A DNA stretch of 64,000 bases from an uncultured Leifsonia sp. Lineage in GTDB: Bacteria; Actinomycetota; Actinomycetes; Actinomycetales; Microbacteriaceae. A program made the translations under genes and the position numbers. Under the pieces are notes generated by a model. It was not told where the DNA came from and ran no database searches. It saw only the letters and a list, made by a program, of their open reading frames with translations. Each line of letters opens with the position of its first letter. Positions within the stretch are counted from its first letter, which is position 1. The stretch spans positions 18,665-82,664 of the forward strand of contig NZ_CAMFLC010000011.1 in NCBI RefSeq assembly GCF_945957465.1. Direction: 5' to 3'. Below, one piece after another: positions 47,103 to 57,531 of this stretch.

Positions 47103-47603
47103 TCAGCGCAGCGCCAGGCCGTCGGAGCGTCCGGCGGCGCGGAGTGTCGCCGTCGCCGCGGCCAGTTCCGACCACGGGCCCGTCGTACCGAACTGCGCGA
47201 TGCCGGAGGTCCGCATGACGACCTCGTCGCCGGCCAGCAGCGACGCCAGCTCCTCCATGCCCGGGTTGTGGCCGACCAGGATGACCGTCCCCGCATCCTC
47301 CGGCAGGTCGCGCACGACCTCCAGGAGATGCTCGGCGGACGCCGCATAGACGCGATCGTCGGGTCGTGCCGGGGGCACGACGGGAAGCTCGGCGGCCACC
47401 AGCTCCCACGTCTCGCGGGCGCGCCGTGCCGGCGACACGACGGCCAGGTCGATCCGTTCGGCGCGGCTCGCGAGCCAGCGCCCGGCGAGCGGCGCCTGGC
47501 CCCGGCCGCGGTCGGCCAGCGGGCGCTCGACGTCCGGCACGGAGCCCGTCCAGTCGGATTTCGCGTGCCGCAGCAGGATGAGCGTGCGTTCGATGTCGGT
47601 CAC
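47103..47603 (-). CDS. sixA: SixA-type histidine phosphatase
   Basis: This encodes 166 aa from a GTG at 47603 beside GGCAGG. It is a histidine phosphatase (phosphoglycerate-mutase fold): the RHG-like motif LLRHAKSDW at residues 10-18 supplies the nucleophilic His and an Arg, SPARRARETW supplies the second Arg, and VGHNPGME (about 110-117) supplies the second His. The short length and the RHAKS variant are typical of SixA-like proteins, which in E. coli dephosphorylate a phosphohistidine signalling protein; substrates of actinobacterial members are not known. The frame is open upstream through the dinB gene, but that extension is antisense-like noise. It lies 31 bp downstream of dinB on the same strand. 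Confidence 0.83.
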   Translation of the reverse strand: MTDIERTLILLRHAKSDWTGSVPDVERPLADRGRGQAPLAGRWLASRAERIDLAVVSPARRARETWELVAAELPVVPPARPDDRVYAASAEHLLEVVRDLPEDAGTVILVGHNPGMEELASLLAGDEVVMRTSGIAQFGTTGPWSELAAATATLRAAGRSDGLALR

Positions 47604-47634
47604 CCTGCCAGTGTGGCGCACGACCCGTTCCGCG

Positions 47635-48831
47635 TCACTCGTGCTCCGGCAGGAGCGGCGCCGACAGGCCCGGGTCGCGGCCGAGGTGGGCGGCGCGCGA
47701 GACGGCTGCGGCGCCGAAACGATCGCGCACGGCGTCGAGCACGGTGTCCAGGCGGGCGCCGTCCTGCCAGTCGATCGGCAGCTCCGGCTGGAACGTGTCG
47801 GCACTGCCCAGCTGCGACAGCGACAGGCCGATGAGGGTGATGCCGCGTTCCGCGATCTCCCCTTGCGCCGAGTCGAGCAGGGCTCGCGCGACCCCGAGCA
47901 GCACAGCGGTGCGGTCCGAGGGAAACGGGAGGGTGCGCGAGCGGGTGGCCCGGGCGAAGTCTCCGAAGCGCAGTCGCAGGACGATCGTGCGGCAGGTGCG
48001 GTCGCGGTCGCGGAGGCGGCGGGCGAGGCGGTCGACGATCTGCGTGAGGATGAGCTCGAGCTCTTCGGGGGAGCGCGGCCGGTATCCGAGCGCGCGCTGC
48101 GAACCAATCGAGCCGCGCGGCCTGGTCGTGTCGACGGGGCGCGGATCCCGCAACCGGGCCAGCGCGTGCAGGTGCGCGCCGGCGGCCCGGCCGAGCAGCC
48201 GCTCGGCTGTCGCCTCCTCGAGTTCGGCCAGCTGCCCGACCGTGCGGATGCCGAGCCGGTGCAGCTTCTCGGCCGTGACGGCGCCCACGCCCCACAGCCG
48301 CTCCACCGGCAGCGGGAGCAGGAACTCCTGCTCGCGCTCGGGCTCGACCACGAGCAGCCCGTCGGGTTTGCTCACCGCGCTGGCGACCTTGGCGAGGAAC
48401 TTGGTGCGCGCTATCCCCACCGAGATCGGAAGGCCCACCTCCCGCCGGACGCGTTCGCGCAGCCGCACGGCGATCTGCTCGGGCGTTCCCGCGAGCCGCC
48501 GGAGGCCGCCGACCTCCAGGAACGCCTCGTCGATGGACAGTCCCTCCACGAGCGGGGTGGTGTCGCGGAAGATGTCGAACACGTCTTTGCTGGCGGCCGA
48601 GTAGGCCTCCATCCGCGGCGGGACGACGATGGCCTCGGGGCACAGGTCGCGCGCCTGCCGGCCGCCCATCGCGGTGCGCACCCCGCGCGCTTTGGCCTCG
48701 TAGCTCGCCGCGAGCACGACGCCCCCGCCGACGATGACGGGGCGTCCGAGCAGCGCAGGGGCGTCGCGCTGCTCGACCGAGGCGTAGAACGCGTCCAGGT
48801 CCGCGTGCAGCACCGTCGCCTCGCCCCGCAT
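47635..48831 (-). CDS. dinB: DNA polymerase IV (Y-family)
   Basis: This encodes 398 aa with GGAGGA just before the ATG. It is a Y-family translesion polymerase. The palm has LHADLDAFYASVEQRD (first catalytic Asp) and LSIDEAFLEV (second acidic pair); PVIVGGGVVLAASYEAKARGVRTAM is the fingers/steric-gate region. The thumb helix-hairpin-helix is WGVGAVTAEKLHRLGIRTVGQLAE, and the little-finger domain follows from about residue 240. It would replicate past DNA lesions at the cost of fidelity. No classical beta-clamp motif (QLxLF) is obvious at the end; SQLGSADTFQPELPI is the nearest, partly internal candidate. No SOS box was recognised in the 67-bp upstream gap. It is the head of a short minus-strand group with sixA and the TfoX-N gene. 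Confidence 0.92.
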   Translation of the reverse strand: MRGEATVLHADLDAFYASVEQRDAPALLGRPVIVGGGVVLAASYEAKARGVRTAMGGRQARDLCPEAIVVPPRMEAYSAASKDVFDIFRDTTPLVEGLSIDEAFLEVGGLRRLAGTPEQIAVRLRERVRREVGLPISVGIARTKFLAKVASAVSKPDGLLVVEPEREQEFLLPLPVERLWGVGAVTAEKLHRLGIRTVGQLAELEEATAERLLGRAAGAHLHALARLRDPRPVDTTRPRGSIGSQRALGYRPRSPEELELILTQIVDRLARRLRDRDRTCRTIVLRLRFGDFARATRSRTLPFPSDRTAVLLGVARALLDSAQGEIAERGITLIGLSLSQLGSADTFQPELPIDWQDGARLDTVLDAVRDRFGAAAVSRAAHLGRDPGLSAPLLPEHE

Positions 48832-48898
48832 CCCGTCCTCCGATCCCGCGTCGAGAGAATGGTCGCATCGACCCCGGACACCGGCGGGCGGGCTGGAT

Positions 48899-49768
48899 TC
48901 ACGCCTGCGTGTCGAGCACCTCCCGCAACCGCTGGGCGAACTCCGTCGCCTTGCCGGGGTACGGGGCGTCCTCGGCAGCGAAGCCGCCGTGGTGACTCGG
49001 GAACACGACGGCCTCCGTGCCGAGCAGCTCGGCGACGGCCGTGGAGGTCCGGCCGGTGAAGCTGCCCTCCGACTCCTCGCCCACGCCGACGACGATGCGG
49101 GTGGGCGCGGCCGTCAGCGCATCGACATCCGGGCGATGGGAGGTCACCGCCGACGACCGCTCGGAGAGCAGCGGATCATCGCGTGAGCCGTCGTCGGACG
49201 ACGGCAACCCGAACATCGCCGGGTCGGGAGCCGGGCGCGCGAAGTACTCGTCGGAGAACTCGCCGCGCCACGACGTCATCCCGATGAACGCCGCCATCCC
49301 CGCCCCGAAGCCGTCGGCGGCGTACGTCGCGTGCACCGCGGCGAGGGCGCGCTCCGCCGCCTCGGCGTCGGGGAGGACACCGGGGAGCGGCGGTTCGTGC
49401 GCCACGAGCACGCGGACATCGTCCGGGTGCGCGGCGACGAGGGCCAGTGCGGTCACCGCCCCGCCGCTGCTGGCGAACAGGTCGACCGGTCCGGCGCCCA
49501 GCGTCTCGATCAGCGCGTGCACGTCCTCGGCCTGCGTGCGGGGCGTGTTGGCGACCTCGCCGTCGCTGCGGGTGCTCCGCCCCAGGCCGCGCGGGTCGTA
49601 CGTGACCACGGTTCGGTCCGGAAAGTGCGACGCCAGCGCGCGGAAGCCGCTCGCGTCCATCGGCTGGCCGATCATGACGAGCACGGGATGCGCGGCCGAG
49701 CCGTCCTCCGGCTCGGCGACGTCGTAGACGATCTCGGCGTCGTCCCTGCTCAGCGTGTGCGTCTTCAT
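48899..49768 (-). CDS. Alpha/beta hydrolase
   Basis: This encodes 289 aa. It has a typical alpha/beta hydrolase fold: an oxyanion-region motif VMIGQPMDASGFRAL, the DPRGLGRS strand-turn, and the nucleophile elbow FASSGGAV (Ser near residue 108). There is an acidic residue in the region after TRIVVGVGEESEG, and the catalytic His is in FPSHHGGFA near the C-terminus. There is no signal peptide, so it is cytoplasmic. The elbow is SxSGG-like rather than the common GxSxG: the first Gly is Ala, and the residues are A-S-S-G-G. The substrate cannot be told. It is separated by 84 bp from the oxidase gene upstream and may be read through from it. Confidence 0.87.
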   Translation of the reverse strand: MKTHTLSRDDAEIVYDVAEPEDGSAAHPVLVMIGQPMDASGFRALASHFPDRTVVTYDPRGLGRSTRSDGEVANTPRTQAEDVHALIETLGAGPVDLFASSGGAVTALALVAAHPDDVRVLVAHEPPLPGVLPDAEAAERALAAVHATYAADGFGAGMAAFIGMTSWRGEFSDEYFARPAPDPAMFGLPSSDDGSRDDPLLSERSSAVTSHRPDVDALTAAPTRIVVGVGEESEGSFTGRTSTAVAELLGTEAVVFPSHHGGFAAEDAPYPGKATEFAQRLREVLDTQA

Positions 49769-49852
49769 GCCCCGGCCCCTGTCCGCGTCGACGATCGATT
49801 CCCGCGATGGATGTTACCCGCCCGGCACCCGGTCGGCGCGCTGAACCCGCAG

Positions 49853-51682
49853 CTACTCGTCGTCGTCCCGATCCCGATGCAGCGCATCCTTCACCCGCTC
49901 CACCCCCTCGGTGATCAGGGAGGTCGCCGAGTCCTTGATCGCCCCGAGACCGTCGGGGTCGCCCTTGAGCAGGGCGAGTCCGGTGTTCTTCGCGAACTCC
50001 AGCGTGATGTGCGGCGGCAGCGGGGGCACGTTCTTGCTCGTGTGGGCGTCGATGACCGTGACGCCCTGGTGGGAGAGCGCGGCATCCCACGCCGCTTCCA
50101 CCTCGTCGTCGGTCGTGACGGTGATCCCCTGGAAGCCGAGCAGCTGGGCCCAGTCCGCGTAGTCGACCGATTCGACGTCCTGGGAGGTCGACCAGACCGG
50201 GTTGGCGTCCTCGGTCCGCATCTCCCACGACACCTGGGTCAGGTCGTCGTTGTGCAGCACCAGCACGACGAAATTCGGGTTCGACCAGCGCGACAGGTAC
50301 TTCTTGACGGTGATCAGCTCGTTCATCCCGAGCATCTGGAAGGCGCCGTCGCCGATGGTGCAGACCACGGTCCGCTCCGGGAAGGCGAACTTCGCGGCCG
50401 TCGCGTACGGCATCGCCGCGAGCATGGTCGCCAGCCGGCCGGAGAGGTCGCCGCGCATGCCGTCGCGCAGGCGGATGTGCTGGCCGTACCAGTCGGCGGT
50501 CGTGCCGGCGTCGGCGGTGACGATCGCGCCCGCGGGGAGGCGCTTGTTCAGCTCGTGGTAGACCCGGCGCGGGTTCACGCCGTCGTCGTAGTGCTGCTCG
50601 GCCTGGGCGGCCAGCTCGTCGTCCCAGTCGCGCATGGCGGCCGCCGCCTTCTCCTGCCACGAGAGGTCGTCCTTCTGCTTCAGCAGGGGGATGAGCCCGG
50701 CGAGGGTCGTCTTCACGTCGCCCCAAATGCTCACGTCGGTCGGGTAGCGCAGCCCCAGCTGCTCGGGACGGAGGTCGACCTGGATCGCCTTGGCCTGCCC
50801 GGTCTCGGGCAGGAACTGGCCGTACGGATAGTTGGTGCCGAGCAGCACGAGGGTGTCGCACTCCTGTATCTGGTCGTAGCTCGGCCGCGACCCCAGGAGG
50901 CCGAGCTGCTGGGTGTGGAACGCGACGTCGCCCGGCACGACCTGCTTGCCGCGCAGCGAGGTGATGACACCGGCGCCGGCGAGGCGGGCCGCCGTCAGCA
51001 CCTCCTCGGTCGCCCCGACCGCGCCGTGGCCGACCAGGAAGGTCACCCGCTCGCCGGCGTTGATGAGGTCGGCGGCCGCCTGCAGCTGCTCGGCGGGCGG
51101 CGCGATCGCCGTCGACGGCGGAACCGCGCTCGAGCGCGACACCCACATCTCCGCGCCGGGTTCGGCCATCGCCATGCCCTGCACGTCGTGCGGGAGGATG
51201 ATCACGGTCGGCTGCTTGCGGGCGATCGCCGTGCGGAACGCCGTGTCGACCACCGCCTGCGCCTGCTCGGGGGAGACGATCGTCTGCACGTATTCGGCGA
51301 CGTCCGCGAACGTCTGCTCGAGCTTGCTCTCCTGCTGATTGAACGTGCCGAACGAGTTCAGCCCCTGCTGCCCGACGATCGCGACCACCGGCTGGTTGTC
51401 CATCTTCGCGTCGTACAGGCCGTTCAGCAGGTGGAACCCGCCGGGGCTGGAGGTGGCGATGCACACGCCGACCTCGCCGGTGAACTTCGCGTGCGCCACC
51501 GCCATCAGGGCGCAGATCTCCTCGTGCGTCGGCCGGATGTACTCCAGGCCTTCACCGGCACGCTCGGCTTTGCCGAGCATCCCGTCGAACTCGCCGATCC
51601 CGTCGCCGGGGAAGCCGAACACGCGTCGCACGCCCCACTCCCGCAGTCGCGCGATCACGAACTCGCTGACCGTCGTCGCCAT
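49853..51682 (-). CDS. Thiamine-diphosphate-dependent oxidase/decarboxylase, pyruvate-oxidase-like
   Basis: This encodes 609 aa from the ATG at 51682, with AAGGAG 6 nt upstream; the longer frame adds only Ser/Arg noise. It has three ThDP-enzyme domains. The PYR domain has VFGFPGDGIGEF and the catalytic Glu in PTHEEICALMAVAHAKFTG (about residues 51-69). The central FAD-type domain has VGHGAVGATEEVL. The PP domain has the Mg-ThDP motif GDGAFQM (about residue 444) to HNDDLTQVSWE. Organisation matches PoxB-type pyruvate oxidases, which turn pyruvate plus quinone or O2 into acetate or acetyl phosphate and CO2; acetolactate synthase or other family members cannot be excluded. An acidic tail (ALHRDRDDDE) is unusual. 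It is the last gene of an oxidoreductase operon, 34 bp behind the GMC gene. Confidence 0.84.
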   Translation of the reverse strand: MATTVSEFVIARLREWGVRRVFGFPGDGIGEFDGMLGKAERAGEGLEYIRPTHEEICALMAVAHAKFTGEVGVCIATSSPGGFHLLNGLYDAKMDNQPVVAIVGQQGLNSFGTFNQQESKLEQTFADVAEYVQTIVSPEQAQAVVDTAFRTAIARKQPTVIILPHDVQGMAMAEPGAEMWVSRSSAVPPSTAIAPPAEQLQAAADLINAGERVTFLVGHGAVGATEEVLTAARLAGAGVITSLRGKQVVPGDVAFHTQQLGLLGSRPSYDQIQECDTLVLLGTNYPYGQFLPETGQAKAIQVDLRPEQLGLRYPTDVSIWGDVKTTLAGLIPLLKQKDDLSWQEKAAAAMRDWDDELAAQAEQHYDDGVNPRRVYHELNKRLPAGAIVTADAGTTADWYGQHIRLRDGMRGDLSGRLATMLAAMPYATAAKFAFPERTVVCTIGDGAFQMLGMNELITVKKYLSRWSNPNFVVLVLHNDDLTQVSWEMRTEDANPVWSTSQDVESVDYADWAQLLGFQGITVTTDDEVEAAWDAALSHQGVTVIDAHTSKNVPPLPPHITLEFAKNTGLALLKGDPDGLGAIKDSATSLITEGVERVKDALHRDRDDDE

Positions 51683-51716
51683 AGTCTTTCTCCTTCGCGT
51701 GTCGACGCCGCGTCGC

Positions 51717-53348
51717 TCAGGGCTCCGGGCGCTGGATGAGCCGGGCCGCCGCGCGAGCCGCGACGGCCATGATGGTGAGGGCGGGATTGGCGCTGCCCTG
51801 GGTCGGCAGCACGCTCCCGTCGGTGATGAGCAGGTTGGGGACAGCAAACGTCCGGCAATCGGCGTCGACAACCCCGTGCGTCTCGTCGGCGCCCATGCGT
51901 GCCCCGCCGACCAGGTGCGCGTACCGCTGAACGGTCATGGTCTCCTGGGCGCCGGCGGCCTCCAGCAGTTGCTCCATGGTCGCCTGCGCCGCCTTCGCGA
52001 GCGCCCGGTCGTTGTCGCACTGCGAGTACGCGAAGTGCGCGACGGGAAGGCCGTAGCGGTCCTTCTCGTCGGCCAGCGTGACCCGGTTGTCGGCCTGCGG
52101 AAGGAACTCGCACAGTGCGCCCAGGCACGCCCAGTGCACGTAGTCCGACATGTACCGGCGCAGGTCGGCCCCCCAACGGCCCTGCGCCATCACGTGCTCC
52201 GCCCAGGTGATGGGCAGTGGTGAGACGGTCTGGATGGAGTAGCCGCGCTTGTACGGCTTCGACGGGTCGGTCTCGTAGAACTCCTCGGTGCTGACCTCGG
52301 GCGGCGGCGCCTTCCACATCCGCACCTCCTGCTCGAAGCGGCCGGCGGTCTGCGGGGCGCCCTGCACCATGAGGTACCGGCCGACGAGGTCGAAGTCGTT
52401 GCAGAGCCCGTCGGGGAAGCGTGCGGACGCCGAGTTGAGGAGCAGCCGCGGAGTCTCGATCGAATAGCCCGCGATCGCGACCATCCGGGCGCGCTGGAAG
52501 CGCTGCACCCCGTCCTTCACGTAGTGCACACCGGTCGCGCGCCCGGTGAACGGGTCCACCTCGATGGAGGTGACCATGCTGTCGGCGCGCACTTCGGCGC
52601 CGTGCGCCAGCGCGTCCGGGATGTGGGTGATCAGCGGGGAGGCCTTCGCGTTCACCTTGCAGCCCTGCAGGCAGAACCCGCGGTAGATGCAGTGCGGGCG
52701 ATGCCCGAACCGGCCGTTCGCGATCGCGACCGGGCCGACCTTCGCCTCGATGCCGGAGGCGTATGCGCCGCGCAGGAAGGTCTCGCCGTTGCCCGAGACG
52801 GGGTGGGGGCGGTGCGGATAGCCGTGCGGATCGCCCCACGGCCAGTCCTCGCCCGCGACCGGCAGCTCGTTCTCGATGTCCTCGTAGAACGGCGCGAGGT
52901 CGTGGTACTCCAGCGGCCAGTCGGCTCCGACCCCGTCGGCGCTGAAAGTGTGGAAGTCGCTGGGGTGGAACCGCGGCACGTAGCCGGCGTAGTGCACCAT
53001 CGAGCCGCCCACGCCCCGCCCGGAGTTGTTGGACCCGAGCGGCACCGGGTCGTCGCCGCCGATCTGCCGCGGCTCCGTCCAGTACAGGTGATGCGATCCG
53101 GCTTCGTCGCTGACCCAGTCGCGCTGGGGATCCCAGAACGGCCCGGCGTCGAACGCCACGGCGTCCCAGCCGGCGCGGGCCAGCCGCTGCAGGAGCACCG
53201 AGCCGCCCGCGCCGCAGCCGACGATCGCGATGTCCACCTCGTCGCCGTCGTCGAAGCGGCGCATCTGCTGACGCAGCCGCGGCTCCTCCCGGGAGCCGTC
53301 CGAAGTGAGCAGCCACGCCGAGTCGTTGCGTTCGCGGACCGCGCTCAT
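51717..53348 (-). CDS. GMC-type FAD oxidoreductase (gluconate-2-dehydrogenase-like large subunit)
   Basis: This encodes 543 aa. The FAD-binding Rossmann motif VGCGAGGSVLLQRLARAG lies at about residues 43-60, followed by an Asp at the end of the second strand (AVAFDAGP). The GMC active-site area has VGGSMVHYAGYVPR, the Cys-containing CIYRGFCLQGCKVNAKAS insert (its three Cys may bind a cofactor or form a disulfide), and a C-terminal AHLVGGARMG...TDGSVLPTQGSANPALTIMA with the catalytic His and the FAD-contacting segment. It resembles the flavoprotein subunit of membrane gluconate 2-dehydrogenase and related sugar or alcohol dehydrogenases. There is no Tat signal on the subunit itself. Its ATG overlaps the upstream gene's TGA (ATGA), so it is coupled to the subunit-3-like gene. 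Confidence 0.88.
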   Translation of the reverse strand: MSAVRERNDSAWLLTSDGSREEPRLRQQMRRFDDGDEVDIAIVGCGAGGSVLLQRLARAGWDAVAFDAGPFWDPQRDWVSDEAGSHHLYWTEPRQIGGDDPVPLGSNNSGRGVGGSMVHYAGYVPRFHPSDFHTFSADGVGADWPLEYHDLAPFYEDIENELPVAGEDWPWGDPHGYPHRPHPVSGNGETFLRGAYASGIEAKVGPVAIANGRFGHRPHCIYRGFCLQGCKVNAKASPLITHIPDALAHGAEVRADSMVTSIEVDPFTGRATGVHYVKDGVQRFQRARMVAIAGYSIETPRLLLNSASARFPDGLCNDFDLVGRYLMVQGAPQTAGRFEQEVRMWKAPPPEVSTEEFYETDPSKPYKRGYSIQTVSPLPITWAEHVMAQGRWGADLRRYMSDYVHWACLGALCEFLPQADNRVTLADEKDRYGLPVAHFAYSQCDNDRALAKAAQATMEQLLEAAGAQETMTVQRYAHLVGGARMGADETHGVVDADCRTFAVPNLLITDGSVLPTQGSANPALTIMAVAARAAARLIQRPEP

Positions 53349-53986
53349 GAGCCGGCCGTCCCGGTGCGCGGCATGTCGTCGGGCTGCGCGTCGGCGACCT
53401 CGAACGGCTCCCGGCTGTCGAGCCCGAGGTTCTTGTAACCGCGCGGGTACGCCGGCCCGGCGAAGCCGATCTCATCCCATGCCGCCGGGTGGCTGTAGTA
53501 GGCGGTGCACGCGTACCGCGTCCAGAGGCTCCAGATGCGCGCACGATGGAATCCGCGCCACTCGCCGTCCCCGTCGTGGATGCCGGAGAGGAGGGCGAGC
53601 TGCTGCGGCTCGTCGCACGCGGCGAACGCCCGACCGTGCACAGCGTGGGCCTCCGCGTCGAGGGCGGCGAGGCTGATCTTCCAGACCTCCCAGTCGTCGC
53701 CCATCGAGTCGTAGTGCCAGCCGTCGGTCTCCTTCTCGGCGAGCCGGGCGTCCACCATCGCGGTCACCGGCACGCGGCGGTCGTCGGGATGCTGGTCGAG
53801 CAGCCGGTCGAACAGGGCGGTCGCGGCCGCCTCCTCGGCCGCGTCGAAGAAGCGGATGTCCGGTGGGCGCCCGACGCGGGAGTAGACCACCGCGCGCGTC
53901 TCGTCGTCCCAGTGCTTCGCCTGATCGAGCACTCGGAAGCCCGGAAACCGCTCCGGCACCTCGTCGCGCAGGTTGCGCGCGGTCAC
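53345..53986 (-). CDS. Gluconate 2-dehydrogenase subunit 3-like protein
   Basis: This encodes 213 aa from a GTG at 53986. The pattern FFDAAEEAAATALFDRLLDQHPDDRRVPVTAMVDARLAE, and the later YACTAYYSHPAAWDEIGFAGPAYPRGYKNLG, is the signature of the subunit-3 family (PF13618), whose members are partners of GMC flavoproteins. The last phrase is the best conserved and may close on the flavin subunit. Unlike many secreted homologues it has no Tat signal, so the complex may act in the cytoplasm or face the inner membrane. It overlaps the upstream membrane-protein gene by GTGA and the downstream GMC gene by ATGA. This strict coupling supports one stoichiometric complex. Confidence 0.85.
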   Translation of the reverse strand: MTARNLRDEVPERFPGFRVLDQAKHWDDETRAVVYSRVGRPPDIRFFDAAEEAAATALFDRLLDQHPDDRRVPVTAMVDARLAEKETDGWHYDSMGDDWEVWKISLAALDAEAHAVHGRAFAACDEPQQLALLSGIHDGDGEWRGFHRARIWSLWTRYACTAYYSHPAAWDEIGFAGPAYPRGYKNLGLDSREPFEVADAQPDDMPRTGTAGS

Positions 53987-54462
53987 TTCTCGCGCCTCAG
54001 GATCGCAGCCAGCAAGCCCATGCCGCCGACCATCGTGACCAGCAGGGGCGCCAGGAGCGGCGGCCCCATCTCGAGGTTGTAGCGCGCGTTGTGCCAGCCG
54101 CCCGGCTTCTGCGCGATGCCGCGGGCGTGCAGCCACGTGCCCTGCAGGCCGTTCGCGACGATCGTCGCCGCCGCGAGAGGGAGCACGGTCTTCGCGGCCC
54201 GCTTGCTGACGACGCCCGCGACTCCCGCGACGGCCCCGACGGGGCCGAGGATCACCGGGACCCACATCCACTTGTTGCCGAAGCTCGCCTTGTCGTGCTC
54301 GAAGTAGATCTCGCCCGCGGTGACGACGGCACCCACCGCGGTCAGAGCCGAGAGCGAGCGTTCGAAGCGCCCCGTCTCGATGTTCCTCACCATCCGGTCG
54401 ATGCCGTGGACGACCTCCGGCCGGCCCTTCGTCTTCTTCTTCGTGGTCAGCGTGCGTCCCAC
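53983..54462 (-). CDS. Small membrane protein heading the GMC-oxidase operon
   Basis: This encodes 159 aa from the GTG at 54462, which has GGAGG 5 nt upstream; an in-frame ATG at 54492 is the alternative. Residues about 10-40 are charged and basic (TKKKTKGRPEVVHGIDRM), facing the cytoplasm. Four hydrophobic segments follow: SALTAVGAVVTAGEIYF, MWVPVILGPVGAVAGVAGVV, TVLPLAAATIVANGLQGTWL and LLAPLLVTMVGGMGLLAAI, with a GWHNARYNLEMGPP loop before the last. The 4-bp overlap with the subunit-3-like gene suggests it anchors the flavoprotein complex to the membrane or passes electrons to the respiratory chain; no haem ligand pair or Cys is evident. The family is unassigned by eye. Confidence 0.75.
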   Translation of the reverse strand: MGRTLTTKKKTKGRPEVVHGIDRMVRNIETGRFERSLSALTAVGAVVTAGEIYFEHDKASFGNKWMWVPVILGPVGAVAGVAGVVSKRAAKTVLPLAAATIVANGLQGTWLHARGIAQKPGGWHNARYNLEMGPPLLAPLLVTMVGGMGLLAAILRREK

Positions 54463-54541
54463 GTCGCCTCCGTCCGTCGCCTGCCTGCGCATGGCCCTGC
54501 TTGCACCAGCGCAAGCGTTGCACCGGACCGGCGGGAGGTGA

Positions 54542-56242
<1,701 letters not shown>

Positions 56243-56313
56243 TCCCCAGCCGGTCCCGCGCCGGTGCCGACGGGCACTAGCCGGGCCCGCGGTCCACTCG
56301 CTAGTGTCGCGGC

Positions 56314-57087
56314 GTGGACCTTCGACTGAGTGGCGCCCGCGCCGTCGTGACCGGCGCCAGCCGAGGCATCGGCTTGGCCGCTGTGCGCGCCCTTCTCGCC
56401 GAAGGGGCGACCGTCGTCGGTGTCGCCCGCGGGGCGACCGACGAATCGAGGGAGCTGGAGGCGGCGGACCGCTTCCGCTTCGTGCCGGCCGACCTCTCCG
56501 ACCCGGCCGCGATCGCCGGGCTCCGCGAAGCGGTCGGCGACGCGGTGGACGTACTGGTGAACAACGTCGGCTCGGCTCCGCCGCGGCCGGGCGGCTTCGC
56601 CTCCATCACCGACGACGACTGGACGAGGACGTACGAATTGAACGCGCTCGCCGCGGTACGGGTCACGCGCGGCCTGCTCGACGTCATCCCGAGCGGCGGC
56701 GCGATCGTCAACATCGTCAGCGAGAACGCGATCCTGGCCGACCCCCTGGTGATGGACTACAGCGCAGCGAAGGCGGCGCTGCTGAGCTTCACCAAGTCGC
56801 TCTCGAAAGAACTCGGGCCGCGCGGGATCCGCGTCAACTCCATCAGCCCCGGCCCGGTCGCGACCGCGCTCTGGCTGGGCTCGGGCGGCGTCGCCGACAC
56901 GGTCTCCGCTGCCGGGGGAGGCACGCCGGAGGACGTGCGGCGGGGCGCCGAGCAGGCGATGGTGACCGGACGCTTCACCACTCCGGAGGAGGTGGGTGCG
57001 CTGGTCGCCATGCTCGCCAGCCCGCTGCTCGGCAACCTGACCGGCTCGGACGTCGTGATCGACGGAGGCATGAGGCAGACGATGTAA
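56314..57087 (+). CDS. SDR-family NAD(P)-dependent oxidoreductase
   Basis: This encodes 257 aa from a GTG at 56314. It is a classical short-chain dehydrogenase: TGASRGIG at residues 13-20, NNVG after the fourth strand (NNAG variant), and the YSAAK catalytic motif with Tyr149 and Lys153. The Ser is in NIVSENAI. The PGPV segment closes the active site, and the C-terminal VVIDGGMRQTM is standard for the family. Arg-rich residues after the second strand (VGVARGATDES) suggest NADP(H), but this is weak. It lies 71 bp downstream of the monooxygenase, same strand, with no obvious terminator between, so it could be co-induced. The substrate is unknown. Confidence 0.85.
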   Translation: MDLRLSGARAVVTGASRGIGLAAVRALLAEGATVVGVARGATDESRELEAADRFRFVPADLSDPAAIAGLREAVGDAVDVLVNNVGSAPPRPGGFASITDDDWTRTYELNALAAVRVTRGLLDVIPSGGAIVNIVSENAILADPLVMDYSAAKAALLSFTKSLSKELGPRGIRVNSISPGPVATALWLGSGGVADTVSAAGGGTPEDVRRGAEQAMVTGRFTTPEEVGALVAMLASPLLGNLTGSDVVIDGGMRQTM

Positions 57088-57093
57088 CGCCCG

Positions 57094-57122
57094 GCGCGCC
57101 TGTGCTCGAGCGGCCGGCGCGC
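57094..57122. terminator. Hairpin between convergent genes
   Basis: GCGCGCC (57094-57100) pairs with GGCGCGC (57116-57122) across a 15-nt loop, between the SDR stop and the 3' end of the minus-strand 130-aa gene. A bidirectional terminator is the likely reading, but there is no T-run. Confidence 0.4.
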
Positions 57123-57138
57123 GAGGCTGCCCTCGACC

Positions 57139-57531
57139 TCAGCCGGCGAGGGCCGGCGATTCGAAGTACAGCTCGTCGAAGCAGGCCAGGGCCTCGCCCC
57201 AGGTGCCGCCCGCGTCTTCGATGGCGCGTGCTTCGTCGAGTGCGGCCATCGTGGCGAACGGCACCGTGAGCCCGTGCTCCGCGAGGTCGAGGACCGACTC
57301 GACGGGCTGGCCCGGGTCTGCGGTCTCCACGGTGACGAGGTGCGCGTAGACGTTCGGCGCCAGCTCCCGGATCGCCTCGCCGATCAGGTCGCCGTGACCG
57401 TGGCCTTCGGCGTCCCAGGTGAACCGCACGAGGCCGTCGGCGGGGAAGGCGTAGCGGTGACGTTCCCCCGCGGCGGTCACGGCATGTTCGAGGGCGGCGC
57501 GCACGGCGGCAGGGGCGATGATCTCAGTCAT
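57139..57531 (-). CDS. Conserved hypothetical protein, 130 aa
   Basis: This encodes 130 aa with AAGGAGAG about 5 nt before the ATG, a convincing start. An amphipathic first helix (PAAVRAALEHAVTAAG) is followed by strands HRYAFPADGLVRFTWDAEG and, after an acidic helix (GEAIRELAPNVYAHLVTVETA), by DLAEHGLTVPF and FATMAALDEARAIEDAGGTWGEALACFDELYFES. It has neither a signal peptide nor a membrane segment, and a single Cys. It does not resemble an enzyme I know. It is convergent with the SDR gene and stands alone; a 279-bp gap separates it from the small ORF on the other side. Confidence 0.65.
   Translation of the reverse strand: MTEIIAPAAVRAALEHAVTAAGERHRYAFPADGLVRFTWDAEGHGHGDLIGEAIRELAPNVYAHLVTVETADPGQPVESVLDLAEHGLTVPFATMAALDEARAIEDAGGTWGEALACFDELYFESPALAG

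Noticed and set aside
49331..51739. An 802-codon plus-strand frame opposite the hydrolase and oxidase
   Set aside because: Arg/Val/Gly/His-rich antisense artefact; both opposing genes have full domain sets and ribosome-binding sites.
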